Origin: CAZGQY01 sp964528035
GTDB lineage: Bacteria > Pseudomonadota > Gammaproteobacteria > Methylococcales > UBA1147
NCBI GenBank assembly: GCA_964528035.1
Contig: CAZGQY010000007.1
Span: 1 to 57,718, forward strand
Length of the DNA: 57,718 bases
Direction of reading: 5' to 3'
Position numbers and translations under genes: made by a program. The notes under the pieces were generated by a model. It ran no database searches, was not told where the DNA came from, and saw only the letters and a program-made list of their open reading frames with translations. Positions 6,942 through 13,986 of this stretch are shown here, one piece after another (within the stretch, counting starts at the first letter, position 1; each line of letters begins with the position of its first letter).

Positions 6942-9719
6942 CTAATTAATGCGTTTTGCTATTTCGCTACCTGGTTTAGCTCGAACTGCGCAAAACTTAA
7001 ATTCCGGTATTTTGCCGTAGGGATCCAGCGCTTCATTGGTAATAATATTTGCACTGGCTTCGTTGTAACAGAATGCCATGAATACGGTTCCTACCTGTAT
7101 GCCAATATCGGAGCGAGCATATGCAGTGACAGCTCCGCGTCTGGATTCGATAGTAATAAGTCCGCCGGGGGAAATTTCCAGTAATTCCAGGTCATGGGGA
7201 TGAAGATTGACTACGGGATCCGGTTCGATCGCATCCAGTTTGGATGCATGACGTGTCATACTTCCGGTATGCCAGTGTTCGAGTTGGCGACCGGTAATAA
7301 AGATGAGCGGATAGTCATTGTTAGGGAGTTCGTCTGCGTGTGAATAGGTTGCAGGCACGAATAACCCTTTTTTATTTGGAGTGGGGAAGCCATCGGTAAA
7401 AATGATCGGTGTCCCCGGGTCGCCTTCTTTTTCCAGTGGATAGGTTAAAGAATTTTCAGTTTGCAGGCGATCCCAGGTCATTCCGGCGATGCTGGGCATC
7501 GCTAAACGCATTTCATCAAATACTTGTTCAGGGCCTTCGTAATTCCAGTCTAGCCCAATACGGCGTGCTATTTCCTGAATAATCCACAGATCCTGACGGG
7601 CGTCACCCGGTGGAGATACGACCTGCCTTCCCATTTGCACACGTCGATCCGTATTGGAAAATGTACCGGTTTTTTCAGAGAATGCCGACGCCGGCAAAAT
7701 CACATCCGCGAAGCCTGCTGTTTCGGTTAGAAATATGTCCTGAACGACCATATGGTCAAGTTTTACAAATGCTTCGCGAGCGTGATTCTGATTGGGATCG
7801 GACATTGCCGGGTTTTCTCCCTGGATGTACATACCACGAACATCACCGTCGTATGCCGCGTGTACCATTTCCACGGTGGTGAGGCCGGGCATGGTATCCA
7901 GTGTTGTTCCCCAAAGTGTTTCAAATTTTTGATTGGCCGTAGGATCACTCACCGGTACATAGTCAGGGAATACCATAGGGATTAAGCCAACGTCTGATGC
8001 GCCCTGAACATTATTCTGTCCGCGCAACGGGTGCAAGCCGGTTCCCGGTCGTCCGATCTGTCCCGTCATTAGTGCCAGAGCGATAAGGCAGCGGGCGTTA
8101 TCTGTACCGTGAATATGTTGGGATATTCCCATACCCCAGAGAATCATGGAGGCTTTTGAGGTCGCGTATAATCGAGCGACTTCCTTGATGGTTTCAGCAT
8201 CAATTCCACAGATAGGTGCTACGGCTTCGGGTGTATAGTCACTTAAATGTTCCGGCATATGGTCGAAGTTAGTAGTATGTTCTGCAACATAGTCATCATT
8301 AACCAAGCCTTCTTCGATTATGGTATGCATTATGCCATTTAGTAGAGCAACGTCGGTGTCCGGTCGAAATTGCAGAAAATGGTGAGCATGACGGGATATT
8401 TCAGAGCTTCTTGGATCAATTAAGATCAGTTTGGTGCCATTTTTTATGGCATTTTTGATAAATGTTGCTCCCACTGGATGATTTACCGTGGGGTTGGAAC
8501 CAATGAGAACGACGACCTCGGCCAATGCAACGTCTTCAACAGGATTAGAAACAGCGCCAGAACCCAGGCATTCCAATAGTGCTGCAACAGATGATGCATG
8601 GCAAAGTCGGGTGCAGTGGTCGACATTATTGTTTCGAAATCCGGTTCTGATTAATTTCTGAAACAGGTAAGCTTCTTCATTGCTGCCTTTTGCAGAACCC
8701 AGTCCTGCTAAAGCCTCAGGGCCATTATCGTCAAGAATTTTTCGTATACCATCGGCCGCAAAATCCAGGGCTTCGTCCCATGATGCTTCTCTGAATACCG
8801 TATGGAGGTTGTCTGGGTCCAGTAATTCAGTAGTCTTGGCGACACCTTGTCTGCGGATAAGCGGTTTGTTTAAACGCAGTGGATTATTCACATAATCAAA
8901 GCCATATCTCCCTTTGACACAAAGACGACCATGATTCGCCGGGCCATCGTGTCCGTCAACATACAAAATCTTGTCATCTTTGACATGGTAAGTCAGAAGG
9001 CAGCCTACGCCACAATAAGGACAGGTGGAATTGACCGATTTATCAGGAGTGTGCAATCCAGCACTGTCGGCGGGCATCAACGCGCCGGTAGGACAGGCCT
9101 GCACACATTCTCCGCAAGCCACGCAACTGCTGGCACCCATGGGATCAGCGATATCGAAAATGATCTCGGTATGCGCGCCGCGATGGGCGAGTCCAATCAC
9201 ATCGTTGACCTGTTCTTCGCGGCAGGCTCTCATGCAGCGGGTACATTGGATACATGCATCCATGTTTACAGCAATCGCGGGGTGGGATAGGTCATTCTCC
9301 GGTTGTATTCGAGCCGGAAACCTAGGTGTCCCAATATGTAATTTTTCCGCCCATTGATCGAGTTCGGACTTTTCTGTATAAGGTGATTTTCCCTGATCCG
9401 GCATATCGGATAGCAACAGTTCCAGAACCATCATCTGTGATTTTAGTGCGCGTTCATTATTGCTGCTGACCTTCATTCCTTCCTGTGGGCTCCGACAGCA
9501 TGATGGCGCTAAAACACGCTCGCCTTCGATTTCGACGACACAGGCACGACAATTGCCATCAGGACGTAAGTCGTCCTTGTAGCAAAGGTGGGGAATTTCC
9601 TTTCCCATTCTTTTTGCTGCCTGAAGAATCGTTTCATCTTCAAATGCGGTAATAGTGTCCCCATCCAATATAAAGTTAACCGTGTTGGGATGATTGATCT
9701 CGTCGGCATTGGCAACCAT
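6942..9719 (-). CDS. fdhA: NAD-linked formate dehydrogenase, catalytic alpha subunit
   Basis: A 925-residue cytoplasmic molybdenum or tungsten bis-MGD formate dehydrogenase that oxidises formate to CO2, the last step of C1 oxidation. In order: plant-type [2Fe-2S] domain (C46, C57, C60, C74); two ferredoxin-type [4Fe-4S] clusters (C156, C159, C162, C166 and C199, C202, C205, C209); the bis-MGD-proximal [4Fe-4S] site (C233, C236, C240, C267); and the metal-ligand motif RLCHASS with C373-H374, the cysteine position that is selenocysteine in E. coli FdhF. The C-terminal region has the molybdopterin dinucleotide domain (TGRQLEHWHTGSMTR). The start has AGGAG nine bases upstream. It follows the fused beta/gamma gene by 302 bases from stop to start region within one operon. 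Metal choice (Mo or W) is not visible. Confidence 0.95.
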   Translation of the reverse strand: MVANADEINHPNTVNFILDGDTITAFEDETILQAAKRMGKEIPHLCYKDDLRPDGNCRACVVEIEGERVLAPSCCRSPQEGMKVSSNNERALKSQMMVLELLLSDMPDQGKSPYTEKSELDQWAEKLHIGTPRFPARIQPENDLSHPAIAVNMDACIQCTRCMRACREEQVNDVIGLAHRGAHTEIIFDIADPMGASSCVACGECVQACPTGALMPADSAGLHTPDKSVNSTCPYCGVGCLLTYHVKDDKILYVDGHDGPANHGRLCVKGRYGFDYVNNPLRLNKPLIRRQGVAKTTELLDPDNLHTVFREASWDEALDFAADGIRKILDDNGPEALAGLGSAKGSNEEAYLFQKLIRTGFRNNNVDHCTRLCHASSVAALLECLGSGAVSNPVEDVALAEVVVLIGSNPTVNHPVGATFIKNAIKNGTKLILIDPRSSEISRHAHHFLQFRPDTDVALLNGIMHTIIEEGLVNDDYVAEHTTNFDHMPEHLSDYTPEAVAPICGIDAETIKEVARLYATSKASMILWGMGISQHIHGTDNARCLIALALMTGQIGRPGTGLHPLRGQNNVQGASDVGLIPMVFPDYVPVSDPTANQKFETLWGTTLDTMPGLTTVEMVHAAYDGDVRGMYIQGENPAMSDPNQNHAREAFVKLDHMVVQDIFLTETAGFADVILPASAFSEKTGTFSNTDRRVQMGRQVVSPPGDARQDLWIIQEIARRIGLDWNYEGPEQVFDEMRLAMPSIAGMTWDRLQTENSLTYPLEKEGDPGTPIIFTDGFPTPNKKGLFVPATYSHADELPNNDYPLIFITGRQLEHWHTGSMTRHASKLDAIEPDPVVNLHPHDLELLEISPGGLITIESRRGAVTAYARSDIGIQVGTVFMAFCYNEASANIITNEALDPYGKIPEFKFCAVRAKPGSEIAKRIN

Positions 9720-9832
9720 GGAATGTAACTCCTAATTAGCAACTATGTGCAGTTTATCGTTTTGTCGGATTTGATACAGTAATCGATAGGCAGGTACAGA
9801 ATTTTTTAATATTCAAATTTTGCCAATGGTGA

Positions 9833-11530
9833 TTAGTCTATTTCATCCGGAAAATATTTTAATATTGAATTCAGTGGGTTGGCTGCAGCCTGGCCGAGGC
9901 CACAGATGGATGCGTCGGTCATGACGCTCATTAAATCTTCAAGGCACTGTTTATCCCATTGGTCTCTTTCCATCAGCGCAGCAGCTTTTGCCGTTCCAAC
10001 CCGACACGGAGTGCATTGGCCACAGGATTCATCCTCAAAAAAACGCATGGCATTCAGGGCCGCTTGCCTCGCGCTGTCTTGATTGGATATCACCATGATT
10101 GCTGCGGATCCAATAAAACAGCCATATTCATTCAAGGTATCGAAGTCTAATGGGATATCCCCCATTGATGCAGGAAGAATTCCACCTGATGCACCGCCTG
10201 GAAAATAGCCATAGAATTCATGATCCGGCAACATGCCCCCACAATATTCATCGATTAATTCTCGTATGGTAATTCCTGCGGGCGCAAGATGTACGCCGGG
10301 TTTCTGTACTCGGCCACTCACTGAAAAAGAACGCAGCCCTTTTCGACCATTTCGTCCATGCGACGCAAACCAGTCGGCTCCCTTTTCAATAATATCCCGT
10401 ACCCAGAAAACAGTTTCCATATTATGTTCCAGCGTGGGCCGGCCAAATAAGCCGACTTCTGCCAAAAAAGGTGGACGTAAACGAGGCATGCCACGTTTCC
10501 CTTCGATGGATTCGATCATTGCAGATTCTTCGCCGCAAATATAAGCGCCCGCGCCGCGTCGCAAATGAATCGGTTGAATTGTCAACTCGGGGGTAGAAGG
10601 GAATCTTGTCAGTAAATAATCGATTTCATGCTGCAATATTTCCCGACAGGCCGCATATTCATCACGCAGATAGATGTAGATTTCGGTTATGTTGACAGCC
10701 CATGCTGCGATCAGCATGCCTTCCAAAAATCGATGTGGATCCCGTTCCAGATAATGGCGATCTTTGAAAGTACCAGGTTCACCTTCGTCGATATTAATGG
10801 CCATTAACCGAGGGCCTTTGTAGCCTTTCACAATCCCCCATTTTCTTCCTGCTGGAAATCCTGCGCCTCCAAGTCCACGTAATCCAGAATGTTCCATGGT
10901 TGCGATGATATCATTTGCATCCAGTTCGCCATTCAGGCAGCGCTTTAGTGTTTTATAGCCACCTTTACCAACGTAACTTTCATAATCCACATAGCTTGGG
11001 ATGGATGCTGTAGTCTCATTGGCATTTATGGCTTCGCAAACTGAATCTGCGGTGGCGTGATCGATTGGATTTTGGTGGACAACGGCGACGGGGGCAAACT
11101 CGCAACGGCCGACACAAGGTGCACTTATTACTCGAACGCCGTCCTTCAGACCTTCTTGCAAACTATCGAGTAGTGATTGGGCGCCGGCAAGATCACAGGA
11201 GACAGACTCACAGACTCGAACAGTTAGCGGGGGTGGAGGGTTTTTACCTTCTTTAACGACGTCGAAATGGTGATAAAAACTGGCTACTTCGTAGACTTCC
11301 GCTGTAGATAATTTCATTTCGTGAGCCAGTGCGACCAGATGTCTGGAAGAAATATGTTTATATTTGTCCTGGACTTTATGTAAATATTCGATAAGCAGGT
11401 CACGTCGACGTGGCGCGTCATCCAGCAGGTTTCGAATATCCTGTAGTGCAATAAGGTCGACAACATGTCCTTTGGTACCCATGCGCTTCTTTTTTGTTAT
11501 TGTTTTTATATCGATTTTTGCCACTGACAC
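9833..11530 (-). CDS. fdsB: Formate dehydrogenase beta subunit, NuoE-NuoF fusion
   Basis: A 565-residue fusion that takes electrons from the alpha subunit to NAD. The N-terminal part (to about residue 180) is NuoE/FdsG-like, with a thioredoxin-fold [2Fe-2S] site (RVCESVSCD and APCVGRCE). The remainder is NuoF/FdsB-like: FMN motif GLGGAGFPAGRKWG, NADH motif GAGAYICGEESA, and [4Fe-4S] motif ESCGQCTPCR. Separate fdsG and fdsB genes are usual in many bacteria; the fusion matches the FDH1-type beta subunit of methylotrophs such as Methylobacterium. I choose the GTG at 11530, because GGAGGG lies exactly seven bases upstream; a longer frame from a TTG at 11587 has no ribosome site. fdhA follows after 113 bases. 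Confidence 0.93.
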   Translation of the reverse strand: MSVAKIDIKTITKKKRMGTKGHVVDLIALQDIRNLLDDAPRRRDLLIEYLHKVQDKYKHISSRHLVALAHEMKLSTAEVYEVASFYHHFDVVKEGKNPPPPLTVRVCESVSCDLAGAQSLLDSLQEGLKDGVRVISAPCVGRCEFAPVAVVHQNPIDHATADSVCEAINANETTASIPSYVDYESYVGKGGYKTLKRCLNGELDANDIIATMEHSGLRGLGGAGFPAGRKWGIVKGYKGPRLMAINIDEGEPGTFKDRHYLERDPHRFLEGMLIAAWAVNITEIYIYLRDEYAACREILQHEIDYLLTRFPSTPELTIQPIHLRRGAGAYICGEESAMIESIEGKRGMPRLRPPFLAEVGLFGRPTLEHNMETVFWVRDIIEKGADWFASHGRNGRKGLRSFSVSGRVQKPGVHLAPAGITIRELIDEYCGGMLPDHEFYGYFPGGASGGILPASMGDIPLDFDTLNEYGCFIGSAAIMVISNQDSARQAALNAMRFFEDESCGQCTPCRVGTAKAAALMERDQWDKQCLEDLMSVMTDASICGLGQAAANPLNSILKYFPDEID

Positions 11531-11804
11531 ACTAAGACCCTCCAAAACATGTTGCTGTAATGCAGTTATTTTATTGTAGGTAAACAAGTAATATTAGGAA
11601 ACGAAAATCTAAATTGAGAAAGCACGTTTCGTTCTCTAAAGCATAACTTTACCGTAGTTGATAATTATAACTCAAATCATCATTTCTTTAAGTTGTCATC
11701 ATAATTTGTGATATAAGTCATGAAGCGATTCTAATCTTATTGAGTAGATATTTTCATTTAAGGAGTGATTAAGTCGGTATGCTAACCTAAAATGTGCTTT
11801 AAAC

Positions 11805-11950
11805 GTAACTACTTGCTCCCCTATCGAAACAGCCATCTATGGGGGATCTGTGGAGGAAGTGTATGCGGCAGGGAAGCCGCATCCAAGCCTACAAGGATGT
11901 ATTTACGGCGTCTTCCGGAATAGATCACCCATAGAGGGGCGAGCAGTTAC
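11805..11950. repeat. 146-bp palindromic intergenic element
   Basis: The ends are imperfect inverted repeats (GTAACTACTTGCTCCCCTAT on the left; the right end reads inwards as GTAACTGCTCGCCCCTCTAT). A second symmetric pair inside is CTATGGGGGATCT with GGTGATCTATTCCGG, and the centre has a TGCGGC/GCCGCA hairpin around 11863-11881. It has no coding capacity. The sequence around CCTACAAGGATGTATTTACGG looks like a dispersed intergenic repeat I associate with marine gammaproteobacteria, from memory only. It lies in the divergent region between fdsB and lysR; the flanking parts of 11531-12067 show no gene. Confidence 0.65.
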
Positions 11951-12067
11951 CTTATAAACTATTACAAACGCTAATAAAAGGCATAGAAAATATAGTTTCT
12001 CAAAAGGAATGCTACAAGTAATTGTAAATATGTATACAACACAACTGATTAAATGTCAGGAGTACAA

Positions 12068-12979
12068 GTGGCTGAGATGAATCCGGTTCAGTTGCTTACT
12101 TTCGCATGGGTAGGTCGTTTAAAAAGTCTTACTAGAGCTGCAGAGAAACTGCATATAGGTCAGCCTGCTGTTTCCGGGCAATTGAAAGCATTGCAGGAAT
12201 TAGTTGGTGAGCCTTTGTACCTTCGAGATGGCCACAATATCAGATTAACCTCAGTGGGCGAGGGTTTGCTTGAGCATGCCGAGCAGTTTCAACATGAATT
12301 GCAGCAAGCTCAGGAATATGTCAACAGACTGCGAAGCATCAACACCGGTATGTTGCGGATCGGTTCTACGGTCACTATAGGCAGTTACTACCTTCCTGGG
12401 TATGTCGTTAAAATGCAAACTCAACATCCTGGATTGAAAGTGTATATGAAAACTGGAGATTCAAGAGAAATTGTTCAATGTCTTCCAGATGTTGATATGG
12501 GGTTTGTTGAAGGTCCGATCGAAACGGAGGATTTGCCGGGTAATTACGAAATACTTCCGTGGCGAACCGACGAAATCGTATTGGTTGTTCGGCAGGATCA
12601 TGAGATCGTCGATCGATATAAAAACGGTGTACCGCTGGAGGTCTTTGCAAATTATCAGGTTATTTGGCGAGAGCCGGGTTCTGGAGCACGAAATATCGTC
12701 GAAAATGCATTGCGGAACGCAGGCATAAAAGTGCCTATGAATATCCAGGTTACTGGGGTTGCAGGTATTAAGGCGTCAGTACGTGCTGGCCTGGGTATCG
12801 GCTTTGCCTCGATTCAGGCATTGCATGAAGGCGATAGTGAGTTGGTGATCAAGAAGATCGATCCGCCGGGTGGTTTGACCTGGCAATTGAATATTCTTGC
12901 TCCAAAGGAGAAAATGCGTTCTCGAGCGGTTCAGGCTTTTCTGAAATTGTGCCATGAGCAGGAGGCGCTACCGTGCTGA
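12068..12979 (+). CDS. LysR-type regulator divergent from the formate dehydrogenase operon
   Basis: A LysR-type regulator of about 303 residues. The winged helix-turn-helix is N-terminal (FAWVGRLKSLTRAAEKLHIG, then QPAVSGQLKALQE), followed by a linker helix and a substrate-binding domain (TVTIGSYYLPGYVVKMQTQH onward) of the CysB/CbbR type. It is divergent from fdsB-fdhA, the classic placement of a LysR protein over its target, so it probably controls formate dehydrogenase in response to a C1 metabolite. I prefer GTG 12068, with AGGAG five bases upstream; ATG 12053 has no ribosome site and ATG 12077 is also possible. The palindromic element at 11805-11950 lies in the shared upstream region. 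Confidence 0.88.
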   Translation: MAEMNPVQLLTFAWVGRLKSLTRAAEKLHIGQPAVSGQLKALQELVGEPLYLRDGHNIRLTSVGEGLLEHAEQFQHELQQAQEYVNRLRSINTGMLRIGSTVTIGSYYLPGYVVKMQTQHPGLKVYMKTGDSREIVQCLPDVDMGFVEGPIETEDLPGNYEILPWRTDEIVLVVRQDHEIVDRYKNGVPLEVFANYQVIWREPGSGARNIVENALRNAGIKVPMNIQVTGVAGIKASVRAGLGIGFASIQALHEGDSELVIKKIDPPGGLTWQLNILAPKEKMRSRAVQAFLKLCHEQEALPC

Positions 12980-13142
12980 ATTTAGGGTGTCAGTCGTTGA
13001 TTTATCCAGAGGCGCGAATAGCAGCGTAAAGGCTCTGTTGAAACATGATTTTTGCCGAGATATAAATAACCTATGGCTTACTCCAAATTTAAAAGGCATA
13101 GCTGGTTGTTTTCATTAGACTAAGTAATTCGGGGAATTGAAT

Positions 13143-13949
13143 ATGCGTTCTATACAAGTTGAAAAAGTTGCAGTTGTTTTAGCAATGCTGTTAATTCATA
13201 CAGCGTTGTGGGCGAAGGACGACCCCAATACGAAGTGGGATACTTTTTTACGACCTCAATACTTCGGCAACCAGAAAATTATTGAATCGAACGATGTTAT
13301 TGAAATTACCGCACCCTATAGAGCCGAAGATCCAGCGATGGTGCCAATAAAAATTTCCAGTAAGATTGAGCGAGAAAGTAAAAAATCAATTCAGCAACTC
13401 ATATTGTTAATTGATGAAAACCCGGAGCCCTTTGTCGGAGAATTTAAATTTTTTCAGCAGGGTGGTCGTGCTGATCTTGCCATGCGAGTTCGAATTAATG
13501 CGTATTCGCACGTTAGGGTAATCGCTCGATTGAATAACGGCGAGCTGCACATGAATAAAGTATTTGTTAAGGCGAGTGGTGGTTGTTCGGCACCCATTAG
13601 TGCCGATTTGGCTGCTGCTATGAAACGTCTGGGAAAAATGAAATTTCGTGTCGATAAAGATTCTTCTGCTCAACTTCCTTTGAGAACCCAGCTACTAATT
13701 AGCCATCCAAACATTACTGGAATGCAAATGGATCAGGTAACGCGGTTGGTTAAGCCTGCGCATTTTATGAATCACATGGACATCAGTTTCAACGGTGAAA
13801 AAATACTGTCTGCAAAAACAGACATTGCAGTCAGTGAAGATCCAAACTTTCGATTCTATTTCGTGCCGGGTGGGCCGGGTATGCTCAAAGCAGAGATACG
13901 CGATAATACCGGAGCGAATTATTCTGCAACTGTTGATGTGATGCCCTGA
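13143..13949 (+). CDS. Quinoprotein-associated SoxYZ-like carrier protein
   Basis: A 268-residue periplasmic protein with a signal peptide (about residues 1-24, ending ALWA). The first half resembles SoxY and carries the cysteine in KASGGCSAPISADLAAAMK, where SoxY has its swinging-arm GGCGG at the C-terminus; the second half (from about residue 180) has the SoxZ-like fold (RTQLLISHPNITGMQMDQ, then FMNHMDISFNG). Such fused SoxYZ-like proteins are known as neighbours of quinoprotein dehydrogenases and are not part of thiosulfate oxidation. No other sox gene is present. The ATG at 13143 follows GGGG by eight bases. Function is unknown; its location near xoxF and formate dehydrogenase agrees with a C1 role. 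Confidence 0.83.
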   Translation: MRSIQVEKVAVVLAMLLIHTALWAKDDPNTKWDTFLRPQYFGNQKIIESNDVIEITAPYRAEDPAMVPIKISSKIERESKKSIQQLILLIDENPEPFVGEFKFFQQGGRADLAMRVRINAYSHVRVIARLNNGELHMNKVFVKASGGCSAPISADLAAAMKRLGKMKFRVDKDSSAQLPLRTQLLISHPNITGMQMDQVTRLVKPAHFMNHMDISFNGEKILSAKTDIAVSEDPNFRFYFVPGGPGMLKAEIRDNTGANYSATVDVMP

Positions 13950-13986
13950 TAAATGGTTTGTGGACTCTCAGGATTAGGATATTACA

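Noticed and set aside
8931..9290. Plus-strand open frame of 119 codons inside fdhA
   Set aside because: Lies fully opposite the iron-sulfur region of fdhA; no ribosome site or family match. Other long frames within fdhA, fdsB, nirB and purD were rejected for the same reason.
10233..10544. Plus-strand open frame of 103 codons inside fdsB
   Set aside because: Shadow of a well-conserved gene on the other strand.
13143..13949. Thiosulfate-oxidising Sox system
   Set aside because: Only a fused SoxYZ-like protein with a GGCSAP motif occurs; SoxA, SoxB, SoxC, SoxD and SoxX are absent, and the family is linked to quinoproteins.
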